Shown here piece after piece: positions 8,578 through 16,146 of a stretch of DNA of 64,000 nucleotides. This stretch comes from Streptomyces sp. DH-12 (GTDB taxonomy: Bacteria > Actinomycetota > Actinomycetes > Streptomycetales > Streptomycetaceae), in the NCBI RefSeq assembly GCF_002899455.1, contig NZ_PPFB01000001.1, positions 4,997,001 to 5,061,000 on the forward strand. The letters run 5' to 3'. The notes beneath the pieces are model-generated. The model did no database searches. It had not been told where the DNA came from and saw nothing but the letters and a program-made list of their open reading frames with translations. Both the position numbers and the translations under genes were made by a program. Numbering within the stretch: position 1 is the first letter of the stretch; each line of letters begins with the position of its first letter.

Positions 8578-8644
8578 CACCTGGACGAAGTGACCGTCGC
8601 ACAGCGGGACATGCCCACGTTCCGCCTCGGTCCGTGACCTGACG

Positions 8645-8675
8645 GAAGGGGCGCCCGGAAGCCGGGCGCCCCTTC
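8645..8675. terminator. Terminator hairpin, near-copy of the pepN terminator
   Basis: A 14-base stem (8645-8658 with 8662-8675) with a three-base loop. It is almost identical in sequence to the hairpin at 12701-12731 and lies inside the duplicated pepN-end segment. It can serve the crystallin-like gene. Confidence 0.85.
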
Positions 8676-8691
8676 TCGACGGGAGTCGGCG

Positions 8692-8813
8692 TTACGCCGA
8701 CGACGCCGCCGCGTCCGCCGCCTGCGCGCAGGGCGCGTTCCACGCCCGCGCGGTGGCCGCGTGCCGCTCGCCCGCCGCGTCCCGTCCCGCTCGCACTCGG
8801 CGGCGGTCTCCGC
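8692..8813 (-). pseudogene. Decayed 3' fragment of pepN (aminopeptidase N)
   Basis: On the minus strand this stretch aligns with the last part of pepN at 12748-13200. The stop codon and the tail residues QAADAA(A)SSA are retained, and a second block reads AAGERHAATARA. Relative to pepN it has a two-base deletion near 8729, a one-base deletion near 8777, and a 328-base deletion. That deletion joins two copies of the ten-base word gcccgcgcgg, which occur at 12802 and 13130 in pepN. Similarity begins at 8640, before the terminator, and stops at about 8813. It is a non-functional relic. Confidence 0.88.
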
Positions 8814-8977
8814 GGGCACGGTGCTCACGAGAAAGTGGGGCTGCCCCGAGGGCGTCGGCCTCCTCGCGCTCACCGGCCGGCGGTTGACCGCGGGCGGCCT
8901 GCTGCCCCCCGCTCGCGTTCCTCACCGAGGGCGCTCCGCCCGCCTTGGACGCCGGCGACCCGGCTGCGCGTCCGGAG

Positions 8978-9355
8978 TCAGCCGTCGGGGTCGACGTCGG
9001 GGTGCGTGAACCGCACGGGCCTGCCCAGCGACCGGGCGTAGGCGACCTCCGCTCGGGTGCTGTCCCCGATGTGGTCACCCACCACGAGCACCTCGTCGGC
9101 GAGCCGGATCTTCGCCCGGTGCAGAGCGTCGAGCCGGACCTTCAACGCCTCCGCCCCGCCGGGATCGGCCCGGAGTCCGTGCGGCGACTTCATGTCACAG
9201 GCCGGCTTGACGACGATCCTCCCGGCTGCGGTCTCCCGCAGATCGGCCTCGGCCATCTCGGCCATGAAGCGGGTGGATCCGCAGATGGCGACGATGCGCG
9301 GGAGATCCATCTGCGCCTTGGCGTCGATGAGCTGTTGTTCCGGGGTGTACGGCAC
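8978..9355 (-). CDS. Nucleoside 2-deoxyribosyltransferase-like (DUF4406-type) protein
   Basis: A 125-residue single-domain protein with the Rossmann-like pattern of the nucleoside deoxyribosyltransferase superfamily. It has an early ICGSTRF loop (residues 24-30) and a later ADEVLVVGDHIGDSTRAEVA segment, whose Glu103 sits where the catalytic Glu is in NDT enzymes. Characterised relatives act on N-glycosidic bonds of nucleosides, nucleotides or NAD-like molecules; the substrate here is unknown. The GTG at 9355 is chosen because GAGGAGG lies six bases upstream; a longer form to 9403 would overlap the neighbour's end. It lies 31 bases downstream of the anti-sigma-type ATPase gene on the same strand, so the two probably form an operon. 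Confidence 0.75.
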   Translation of the reverse strand: MPYTPEQQLIDAKAQMDLPRIVAICGSTRFMAEMAEADLRETAAGRIVVKPACDMKSPHGLRADPGGAEALKVRLDALHRAKIRLADEVLVVGDHIGDSTRAEVAYARSLGRPVRFTHPDVDPDG

Positions 9356-9386
9356 GGTTCCTCCTCGGGGCGTCGGGACGTCTGTA

Positions 9387-9818
9387 TCAGATCGCGTCGA
9401 CACCCCCTTGGTGCGAACCCAGCTCGCACCACACGACCTTGCCCCGGTTGCCCTCCCTGGTCAGCGGCTGCCAGCCCCACACGTCGGCGCAGGCCCGCAC
9501 CAGCGCCAGCCCTCGTCCGTCCTCGCGGTCGGGTTCCGGGGTGAAGGGCTGGGGCGGCCCGGGAGGCGAGGGGTCGGCGTCCCACGCGCCGATCCGCAGG
9601 ACGCCCGTGCGTGACCACCGCACGCGCAGTGCCGCCGGGCTCTTGGTGTGGCGCACGGCGTTCGACACCAGCTCCGCCGCCAGCAGTTCCGCGACGTCGG
9701 CCAGCCCGATCAAGCCGTGCACCGTGAGGATGAGGCGGAGGGTGCGGCGGCAGACGGGCACGGCTCTGGGGTCGTTCGGGACGTGGAGGGAGTACTCCCA
9801 CGGTTCGTTTTCAGGCAT
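9387..9818 (-). CDS. Anti-sigma-type ATP-binding protein (HATPase_c_2)
   Basis: A 143-residue stand-alone GHKL ATPase domain like SpoIIAB/RsbW. The N-box is AAELVSNAVRHT (Asn53) and the G-box is EDGRGLALVRACAD. There is no dimerisation or phospho-acceptor domain, so it is not a sensor kinase. In Streptomyces such genes sit beside XRE/DUF397 pairs in WhiJ-like modules, and that is the arrangement here: it is divergent from the XRE gene across a 209-base gap. It may bind a sigma factor or one of the module's partners. The NDT-like gene follows it. Confidence 0.88.
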   Translation of the reverse strand: MPENEPWEYSLHVPNDPRAVPVCRRTLRLILTVHGLIGLADVAELLAAELVSNAVRHTKSPAALRVRWSRTGVLRIGAWDADPSPPGPPQPFTPEPDREDGRGLALVRACADVWGWQPLTREGNRGKVVWCELGSHQGGVDAI

Positions 9819-9926
9819 GCGGACTCCTCGCGTCGGTGGGGAGGTGTCGGCGGCGGTGTCATTGCCGCTCGTCAGGGCAGGACGAAGCGGTGCGCTTCCG
9901 CGGCCGGGTGCACAACGTGGTTGATG

Positions 9927-9992
9927 CGTGACCGAACGTAGACCTTAGATTTAACCCGAGACAAGCGGGTCACGTAATCTGACACCCGAACG
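9927..9992. promoter_or_regulatory. Divergent promoter/operator region of the WhiJ-like module
   Basis: An inverted pair CGTGACC (9927-9933) and GGTCACG (9968-9974) brackets an AT-richer stretch. The heptamer CCGAACG occurs at 9932 and again at 9986. TAATCT at 9975-9980 is a good -10 for the XRE gene at 10028. Binding by the XRE protein itself is a reasonable guess. Confidence 0.4.
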
Positions 9993-10027
9993 AGTCGCGT
10001 GCGCAGCGCTTGAGCGAGGAGGCGTCG

Positions 10028-10879
10028 ATGGGGACCAGGCGCGAACCAACCGCGCGTCAGCTGCGGTTGGCCCTGGAGCTTCGGCGGCTTCGTGAGGCAG
10101 CGGGCCTCAGTGCGCGTGAGGCGGCGGCACTGCTCGGCGTCAACTCAGTACAGATCAGCCAGATCGAAGCCGGTACGACCGGGGTGAGCGAAGAGCGGCT
10201 ACGACGGCTGGCCGCCTACTATGCCTGCGCGGACAGCGCGTTGGTCGACGCTCTGGCCGCGATGGTGTCCGACCGGGTGCGCGGCTGGTGGGAGGAATAC
10301 CGTGGCCGTCTCCCCACGGCGTTCCTGGACCTGTCCGAACTGGAGCATCACGCCACCTTCCGGTGGGACGTCGACTTCCTGCACGTGCCTGGGCTTCTTC
10401 AGGCCGAGGACTACGCCCGCGCGCTGTTCTCCCGCAGGGTCCCCGAGCTTCCGGAGGACGAGCTCGGGCTGAGGGTGCGGCATCGCATGCAGCGGGGCGT
10501 GATCATCGAGGGTCCACGTCCGACCCCGTACCGAGCCGTGGTCCACGAAGCGGCGCTGCGGATCAGAGTGGGCGGTCGGCAGGTCATGCGCGGTCAACTC
10601 GCGCGAATCCTGGAACTGTCGGAGGCCGAGCACGTGACCGTGCGGGTGATCCCCTTCGAGTTGGAGGAGTTCGCGGACGTCACGGCGGCCATGGTGTATG
10701 CGGGCGGCGCTGTGCCGCGCTTGGACACCGTGGTCCGCGACGGCCCGGACGGTATCGTCCTCGTGGATTCGGAAGCGCGGCTCGCTGTCTTCCGAATGCT
10801 CTTCCATAGAGTGGAGGCGGTTTCACTTGATCCGCTGCGCTCGCGTGACTTCATCCATGGACTGGCCAAGGAGCTGTGA
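10028..10879 (+). CDS. XRE-family regulator with DUF5753 domain (WhiJ-like)
   Basis: A 283-residue protein. The N-terminal Cro/CI helix-turn-helix (residues 10-65) includes LSAREAAALLGVNSVQISQI. A DUF5753 domain fills most of the rest, with the characteristic FLHVPGLLQAEDYARAL and VRVIPF motifs. The ATG at 10028 is chosen because GAGGAGG lies six bases upstream; an upstream TTG is less likely. The DUF397 gene starts eight bases after its stop, the standard pairing. Homologues such as WhiJ repress development, and the small DUF397 partner is thought to modulate them. Likely autoregulated through the divergent gap. Confidence 0.93.
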   Translation: MGTRREPTARQLRLALELRRLREAAGLSAREAAALLGVNSVQISQIEAGTTGVSEERLRRLAAYYACADSALVDALAAMVSDRVRGWWEEYRGRLPTAFLDLSELEHHATFRWDVDFLHVPGLLQAEDYARALFSRRVPELPEDELGLRVRHRMQRGVIIEGPRPTPYRAVVHEAALRIRVGGRQVMRGQLARILELSEAEHVTVRVIPFELEEFADVTAAMVYAGGAVPRLDTVVRDGPDGIVLVDSEARLAVFRMLFHRVEAVSLDPLRSRDFIHGLAKEL

Positions 10880-10886
10880 GGATCCG

Positions 10887-11084
10887 GTGCTTACTCCCGA
10901 CCGCTGGCGCAAGTCTTCGTACTCAGGAAGCGGTGACGGCAACGCCTGCGTGGAGGTGGCGTCGCTCCGTGCGCGGATGGCCGTCCGTGACTCCAAGGCG
11001 CCGTCCCGCGGCATCCTCACCGTGCCTGCCCCGGCCTTCGCCGTGTTCGTGGACGCGCTGAAGCGGCCGGGCGGGCTGTCGTAG
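10887..11084 (+). CDS. DUF397 small protein (partner of the XRE regulator)
   Basis: A 65-residue protein with the full DUF397 pattern: RWRKSSYSGS near the start, then GNACVEVA, VRDSK and AFAVFVDAL. The GTG start at 10887 is preceded by GAGG overlapping the end of the XRE gene, so translation is coupled. DUF397 proteins accompany DUF5753-type XRE regulators throughout Streptomyces and are thought to work with them in a regulator/antagonist pair. No membrane segment is present. Confidence 0.9.
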   Translation: MLTPDRWRKSSYSGSGDGNACVEVASLRARMAVRDSKAPSRGILTVPAPAFAVFVDALKRPGGLS

Positions 11085-11127
11085 GGGGCCGACGGCACTC
11101 AACGGGCCGCCGGCCCCGCCACGCGCG

Positions 11128-12021
11128 TCAGATCACGATCACTCGCCGCCCCCTCGTGTGCCCCGCCCGGCTGTCGATGTGGGCGGAAGCCGCCTCCGTG
11201 AGGGAGTAGGCCTTCTCCACCGGGATGCGGAGCTTGCCCTGTTCGAGGAGGCGGACCGTTTCCGTCAGGGCGTCCGGTACGCTGCCCGCCACGTTGGAGA
11301 AGCGGACGCCCAGGTCCGGGGCGGTGGGATCGGCGATGGAGACCACCTTGGCCGGGTCCCCGGCCAGCTCCACGAGATCGCGGACGACGCCCGCGCCGGC
11401 CAGGTCGAGGGCCGCGTCCACCGGGCGGAACGCCCGCACCCGCTCCGGCCAGCCGTCCACGTACGTCGTGGCGTGCGCGCCCAGGCTGCGCAGGTACTCC
11501 AGGTTCGCCGCCCCGGCCGTGCCGATCACCGTGATGCCGCGGTCGCGGGCGATCTGCAGCACCGCCGAGCCGACTCCGCCGGACGCGCCGCTGACCAGCA
11601 GCGTCTGTCCGGGACGGACACCGCACTCGCTCAGGACGCGCAGGGCCGTCTCCATGACGGACGGATAGCCGGCCGCCTCCTCGAAGGAGAGGCCCTCGGG
11701 CATCCGGGCCCAGGCGTGCAGCACGGCGAACTCGGCGTAGGTGTCGGCGCCTTCGCCGAACACGCGGTCACCGATCGCCACCCCTTCGACGCCCTCGCCG
11801 ACCTCGTCCACCACTCCGGCCGCGTCCTGTCCGACCCCTGCGGGCAGTGCGGCCGGGAGGGCGGGGCGCATCTGGCCCTCGCGGATTCTCCAGTCGACGG
11901 GGTTCACCCCGGCCGCTCGCACGGCGATGCGTATCTCTCCCGGGCCCGCGTGGGGCTTTTCGGCGTCGATGAGACGGAGGACGTCGGGACCGCCGAACTC
12001 GGCGTAGCTCACTTTCTTCAT
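11128..12021 (-). CDS. NADP-dependent quinone oxidoreductase-like (zinc-free MDR family)
   Basis: A 297-residue medium-chain reductase. The N-terminal GroES-like domain carries GVNPVDWRIREG. The Rossmann nucleotide-binding loop is VSGASGGVGSAVLQIA (glycines at 145-151). The zinc-binding Cys cluster of alcohol dehydrogenases is absent, so quinone or enone reduction is likely. It is divergently transcribed from a TetR gene with an inverted repeat in the 71-base gap, the classic arrangement for a repressor and its detoxification target. Substrate is unknown. Confidence 0.92.
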   Translation of the reverse strand: MKKVSYAEFGGPDVLRLIDAEKPHAGPGEIRIAVRAAGVNPVDWRIREGQMRPALPAALPAGVGQDAAGVVDEVGEGVEGVAIGDRVFGEGADTYAEFAVLHAWARMPEGLSFEEAAGYPSVMETALRVLSECGVRPGQTLLVSGASGGVGSAVLQIARDRGITVIGTAGAANLEYLRSLGAHATTYVDGWPERVRAFRPVDAALDLAGAGVVRDLVELAGDPAKVVSIADPTAPDLGVRFSNVAGSVPDALTETVRLLEQGKLRIPVEKAYSLTEAASAHIDSRAGHTRGRRVIVI

Positions 12022-12037
12022 GCCGGCGACCGTAACA

Positions 12038-12065
12038 CTAACGGTTAGTTGATCGAAACCGTTAG
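12038..12065. promoter_or_regulatory. TetR-type operator (inverted repeat)
   Basis: CTAACGGTT at 12038-12046 and AACCGTTAG at 12057-12065 form a perfect nine-base inverted repeat with a ten-base spacer. It lies 17 bases upstream of the oxidoreductase start and 28 bases upstream of the TetR start. Position and size fit autoregulation and repression of the divergent gene. Confidence 0.75.
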
Positions 12066-12079
12066 GGTTTTGGATCTGG

Positions 12080-12085
12080 TAGCGT
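12080..12085 (+). promoter_or_regulatory. -10-like TAGCGT for a leaderless TetR transcript
   Basis: TAGCGT ends seven bases before the ATG at 12093, which has no Shine-Dalgarno sequence. The operator lies just upstream and would overlap the -35 region. Confidence 0.5.
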
Positions 12086-12092
12086 CCTGGTC

Positions 12093-12698
12093 ATGCCCGA
12101 GCAACCGTCGTCCGGACGTCGAGAGCGCAAGAAGGCCGCCACCCGGCAGAAGATCGCCGACACCGCCCTGCGGCTCTTCCTGGAACGCGGGTACGAGGCG
12201 GTGGGCATCCGGGACGTGGCCGCCGAGGCCGACGTGGCCGTCACCACCGTCTTCTCCCACTTCGCCTCCAAGGAGGCCCTGGTGTTCGAGCGGGACGCGG
12301 ACTTCGAGCAGCGTCTCGCCCGCGCGGTGACCGACCGCGCGCCCGGCGAACCGCTCGTCCCCGCGCTGCGCCGCGAGATCCACGCCCTGGTGCGCCACTG
12401 CCTGGCCGACGAGGCCGCGCCCGTCTGGCGGATGATCGACGCCTCGCCCGCCCTGCGGGAGTACGAGGGCTCCATGCGGCTGCGGCACGCGGAGACCCTG
12501 GCGGCCGCCCTCGCCGCCGAACCGGGCGCGCCGCGCAGCGGCACCGCCTGCCGGGCGGTCGCCCGGTTCGTGGTGGACGCCTTCGCGCTGGCTCGGGAGG
12601 CGGACGACCCGGAGACCGCGGTGGACGAGATCTTCCGGATGGTCGAGGCGGCCTGGGGGGCCGCCGTCGCGGGCGTCCCCGCCCGGCCCGCGACATGA
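12093..12698 (+). CDS. TetR/AcrR-family transcriptional repressor
   Basis: A 201-residue regulator. The N-terminal helix-turn-helix spans about residues 16-62 (GIRDVAAEADVAVTTVFSHF). The helical C-terminal ligand-binding half lacks recognisable specificity residues. It is divergent from the oxidoreductase gene and probably represses both through the inverted repeat at 12038-12065. The message appears leaderless. Its stop lies three bases before the terminator it shares with convergent pepN. Confidence 0.93.
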   Translation: MPEQPSSGRRERKKAATRQKIADTALRLFLERGYEAVGIRDVAAEADVAVTTVFSHFASKEALVFERDADFEQRLARAVTDRAPGEPLVPALRREIHALVRHCLADEAAPVWRMIDASPALREYEGSMRLRHAETLAAALAAEPGAPRSGTACRAVARFVVDAFALAREADDPETAVDEIFRMVEAAWGAAVAGVPARPAT

Positions 12699-12700
12699 CG

Positions 12701-12731
12701 GAAGGGGCGCCCGGGAACCGGGCGCCCCTTC
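12701..12731. terminator. Bidirectional terminator, TetR gene / pepN
   Basis: A 14-base stem (12701-12714 with 12718-12731) and three-base loop lie between the convergent TetR and pepN genes. A near-copy lies at 8645-8675. Confidence 0.88.
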
Positions 12732-12747
12732 TCGACGGGAGCCGGCG

Positions 12748-15363
12748 TTACGCCGACGTCGCCGCCGCGTCCGCCGCCTGCGCGCGCAGGGCGCGTTCCA
12801 CGCCCGCGCGGGACTCCGAGACCAGGCGGCGCAGGGCCGCGTTCGGCTCGGCGGAGGTCAGCCAGGCGTCCGTCTTGTCGAGGGTCTCGCCGGAGACCTG
12901 GACGCCCGGGTAGAGACCCACCGCGATCTGCTGGGCCATCTCGTGCGAACGGGACGCCCACACGTCCGCCAGCGCCCCGAAGTACCGGTCCGTGTACGGC
13001 GCCAGCAGCTCCCGCTGATCGGTCTGCACGAAGCCGGCGATGACCGCCTCCTGCACCGCGTTGGGCAGCTTGTCGGACTCGACGACCGACGCCCACGCCT
13101 CCGCCTTGGCCTCCTCCGTCGGGCGGGCCGCCCGCGCGGTGGCCGCGTGCCGCTCGCCCGCCGCCGTCCTGTCCCGCTCGTACTCGGCGGCGATCTCCGC
13201 CTCGTCGAAGCGGCCCACCGCCGCCAGCCGCTGCACGAACGCCCAGCGCAGCTCGGTGTCGACGGCCAGGCCCTCCACGGTCTGCGTGCCGGCGAGCAGC
13301 CCCTCCAGCAGGTCCAGCTGCTCCGGCGTGCGGGCGGTCGCCGCGAAGGCGCGCGCCCACGCCAGCTGGTGGTCGCTGCCCGGCTCGGCGGACCGCAGGT
13401 GCGCCAGCGTGGCGTCGGTCCAGCGGGCCAGCAGGGTCTCGCGGGCGGCCGGGTCGGTGTACAGGTCGAGCGCGAGCTTCACCTGGCGGTGCAGCGACTG
13501 CACGACACCGATGTCGGACTCCTTGCCGATCCCCGACAGCACCAGCGACAGGTAGTCGCGGGCGGGCAGCTCCGCGTCCCGGGTCATGTCCCAGGCGGAG
13601 GCCCAGCACAGCGCCCGCGGGAGCGAGGACGCGAAGTCGCCCAGGTGCTCGGTGACGACGGCGAGGGACTGCTCGTCCAGGCGCACCTTGGCGTAGGAGA
13701 GGTCGTCGTCGTTGAGCAGGATCACCGCCGGACGGCGCTTGCCCGCGAGCTGCGGCACGGCGGTCAGCTCGCCGTCGACGTCCAGCTCCACCCTGTCCCC
13801 GCGGACCAGCTTGCCGGTCGCCTCGTCCAGGTCGTACAGGCCGATCGCGATGCGGTGCGGGCGCAGCGTCGGCTCGCCCTTCGCGCCGGCCGGGAGCGCC
13901 GGGGCCTCCTGGCGGACGGCGAAGGACGTGATGACGCCGGCCTCGTCCGTCTCGATCTCCGGGCGCAGGACGTTGATGCCGGCCGTCTCCAGCCACTTCT
14001 TCGACCAGGCGCTCAGATCGCGGCCGGAGGTCTCCTCCAGGGCGCCCAGCAGGTCGGACAGGCGCGTGTTGCCGTACGCGTGGCGCTTGAAGTACGCCTG
14101 CACGCCCCGGAAGAACGCGTCCTCGCCGACGTAGGCGACGAGCTGCTTCAGCACGGAGGCGCCCTTGGCGTACGTGATGCCGTCGAAGTTGACGAGGACG
14201 TCGTCCAGGTCGCGGATGTCCGCCATGATCGGGTGCGTGGACGGGAGCTGGTCCTGGCGGTAGGCCCAGGTCTTCATCTGGTTCGCGAACGTCGTCCACG
14301 AGTGCGGCCACTTCGAGCCGGGCGCGTCGGCCTGGCAGGCCGTCTCGGCGAAGGTGGCGAACGACTCGTTCAGCCACAGGTCGTTCCACCACTCCATGGT
14401 GACCAGGTCGCCGAACCACATGTGGGCCAGCTCGTGCAGGATCGTGGCGGCCCGGCCCTCGTACGCGGCGTCCGTCACCTTCGACCGGAACACGTACTGG
14501 TCGCGGATGGTCACCGCGCCCGCGTTCTCCATCGCGCCCGCGTTGAACTCCGGCACGAAGAGCTGGTCGTACTTCTCGAACGGGTAGGCGTAGTCGAACT
14601 TCTCCTGGAACCAGTCGAAGCCCTGCCGGGTCACCTCGAAGATGGCGTCCGCGTCGAGGTACTCGGCGAGCGAGGGCCGGCAGTAGATGCCGAGCGGCAC
14701 CGACCGGCCGTCCTTCTCGTACACGCTGTGCACCGAGTGGTACGGGCCGACGATCAGCGCCGTGACGTACGTGGAGATGCGCGGGGTCGGCGCGAACGCC
14801 CACACGTTGTCCTTCGGCTCCGGCGTCGGGGAGTTGGAGACGACGGTCCAGCCCTCCGGGGCCTTCACGGTGAACTGGAACGTCGCCTTGAGGTCCGGCT
14901 GCTCGAAGCTGGCGAACACCCGGCGGGCGTCCGGCACCTCGAACTGCGTGTAGAGGTACGCCTGCTCGTCCACCGGGTCGACGAAGCGGTGCAGGCCCTC
15001 GCCCGTGTTGGTGTACGCGCAGTCGGCGCTCACCCGCAGCACGTTGCGCCCCTTGAGCAGGCCGGGCAGGGCGATGCGCGAGTCCGCGAAGACCTCGGCG
15101 GGGTCCAGCGCGTCACCGTTCAGGGTGACCTCGTGGACGGTGGGGGCCACCAGGTCGATGAAGGACTCCGCGCCGTCCTCGGCGACGTCGAAGCGCACCG
15201 TGGTCACGGACCGGTAGGTGCCTCCCCCGCTCTCGGCCTCGCCCGAGCGGGAGGCGCCCCCGCCCTGCGCGCCGGAGAGATCGAGTTCGATCTCGTACGA
15301 GTCAACGGTCAGCAGCCTCGCGCGCTGCTGCGCCTCTTCGCGGGTCAGGTTTGTGCCAGGCAC
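12748..15363 (-). CDS. pepN: Aminopeptidase N (M1 family), first copy
   Basis: An 871-residue cytoplasmic zinc aminopeptidase that trims N-terminal residues from peptides. The exopeptidase motif is GAMENAGAV. The zinc site is HELAH (His310, His314) with the third ligand Glu333 in NESFA. The N-terminal beta domain and the long C-terminal ERAP1-like helical domain are both present, and the length is normal. The GTG at 15363 is preceded by GAGGAG and gives the start VPGTNLTREEA, matching the second copy. A paralogue is at 25680-28256, and a relic of this gene's own 3' end lies at 8692-8813. It is divergent from the DUF1203 gene. Confidence 0.96.
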   Translation of the reverse strand: MPGTNLTREEAQQRARLLTVDSYEIELDLSGAQGGGASRSGEAESGGGTYRSVTTVRFDVAEDGAESFIDLVAPTVHEVTLNGDALDPAEVFADSRIALPGLLKGRNVLRVSADCAYTNTGEGLHRFVDPVDEQAYLYTQFEVPDARRVFASFEQPDLKATFQFTVKAPEGWTVVSNSPTPEPKDNVWAFAPTPRISTYVTALIVGPYHSVHSVYEKDGRSVPLGIYCRPSLAEYLDADAIFEVTRQGFDWFQEKFDYAYPFEKYDQLFVPEFNAGAMENAGAVTIRDQYVFRSKVTDAAYEGRAATILHELAHMWFGDLVTMEWWNDLWLNESFATFAETACQADAPGSKWPHSWTTFANQMKTWAYRQDQLPSTHPIMADIRDLDDVLVNFDGITYAKGASVLKQLVAYVGEDAFFRGVQAYFKRHAYGNTRLSDLLGALEETSGRDLSAWSKKWLETAGINVLRPEIETDEAGVITSFAVRQEAPALPAGAKGEPTLRPHRIAIGLYDLDEATGKLVRGDRVELDVDGELTAVPQLAGKRRPAVILLNDDDLSYAKVRLDEQSLAVVTEHLGDFASSLPRALCWASAWDMTRDAELPARDYLSLVLSGIGKESDIGVVQSLHRQVKLALDLYTDPAARETLLARWTDATLAHLRSAEPGSDHQLAWARAFAATARTPEQLDLLEGLLAGTQTVEGLAVDTELRWAFVQRLAAVGRFDEAEIAAEYERDRTAAGERHAATARAARPTEEAKAEAWASVVESDKLPNAVQEAVIAGFVQTDQRELLAPYTDRYFGALADVWASRSHEMAQQIAVGLYPGVQVSGETLDKTDAWLTSAEPNAALRRLVSESRAGVERALRAQAADAAATSA

Positions 15364-15537
15364 GCGGTCATCTCCTCGATATGTGTGGGTTGCGCCATCC
15401 TTCCACGCGGGATCGGGATCACGCGACGACGAAACAGCAGGCATGGGGATACCCCTGTGTCGGGTGCGGGGAGAAGGGGGCGCCTCGACGTCCGGATACC
15501 GCCGGCCGCGGGCGGCGGCGCGGGGGAGTCTGGGGCC

Positions 15538-16065
15538 ATGACGACCACGACGCCCACCGCACGGCCCGTTCCCCCGCAGGTCGTGAAGGAGCTGCTGACC
15601 CTCGACGACGCGGGCCGCCCGGCCGTTCCCGTCACCGACGGCGAGGGCGGCGCCCCGCTGCGCTGCTGCCTGCGTCACAGCCGCCCGGGCGAGCGGATCG
15701 CCCTGGTGTCCTACGCGCCCCTGCGCCGCTGGGCGGCGGAGACGGGCGTGGACCCGGGGGCGTACGACGAGCGGGGGCCCGTCTTCGTCCACGCGCAGGA
15801 GTGCGCGGGCCCGGAGTGCGCGGGCCCGGAGGGCGGGGGCCCGGAGTGCGCGGGCCCGGAGGGCGGGGGCCTCCCCTTCACCCGGGCCCACCGGGTCCTG
15901 CGCCGCTACTCCGCCGACGGCCGGATCCTCGGCGGGCGGCTGGTGGAGGCGCCGGAGGACTTCGGACCCGTCCTCGGCGAGGCGTTCGCCGACCCGGCCG
16001 TCGCGCTCGTGCACGTACGGGCCGTGGAGTACGGCTGCTTCCTCTACGAGGTCCGGCGGGGCTGA
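15538..16065 (+). CDS. DUF1203-family protein
   Basis: A 175-residue cytoplasmic protein of unknown function. Family features are the LRCCLRHSRPGERIALVSY segment near residues 40-60, the GPVFVHA strand, and the C-terminal ALVHVRAVEYGCFLYEV. After FVHAQE an insert of about 24 residues is made of PECAGPEGGG repeats rich in Cys, Gly and Pro. It is coded by a perfect 30-base tandem duplication. The normal family has a short loop here, so the insert looks like a recent expansion. Start chosen at ATG 15538; the upstream signal is weak. The fold may be related to ferredoxin-like dimers, but no activity is known. Confidence 0.82.
   Translation: MTTTTPTARPVPPQVVKELLTLDDAGRPAVPVTDGEGGAPLRCCLRHSRPGERIALVSYAPLRRWAAETGVDPGAYDERGPVFVHAQECAGPECAGPEGGGPECAGPEGGGLPFTRAHRVLRRYSADGRILGGRLVEAPEDFGPVLGEAFADPAVALVHVRAVEYGCFLYEVRRG
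15811..15870 (+). repeat. Perfect 30-base tandem duplication
   Basis: Bases 15811-15840 and 15841-15870 are identical. A further partial copy precedes them at about 15799. Each unit encodes ten residues, PECAGPEGGG, and keeps the frame. Confidence 0.95.
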
Positions 16066-16095
16066 CCGCAGCTCACCCGTACGGCGGAACGACGC

Positions 16096-16127
16096 GAGGC
16101 GGGCGCCCCCTCGGGGACGCCCGCCTC
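16096..16127. terminator. Bidirectional terminator, DUF1203 gene / asd
   Basis: A ten-base stem (16096-16105 with 16118-16127) extends inward with near-complementary C and G runs. It sits between the convergent DUF1203 and asd genes. Confidence 0.75.
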
Positions 16128-16146
16128 CTCGCGTACCGGTGCGCGG

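Noticed and set aside
8814..8977. Possible gene between the pepN relic and the NDT-like gene
   Set aside because: Short frames on both strands lack ribosome sites and consistent codon bias. The stretch is probably decayed DNA of unknown origin.
12943..15537. Long plus-strand open frame opposite pepN that runs into the DUF1203 gene
   Set aside because: Only the part from the ATG at 15538 matches a protein family. The upstream part is antisense to the zinc-binding and core domains of pepN.
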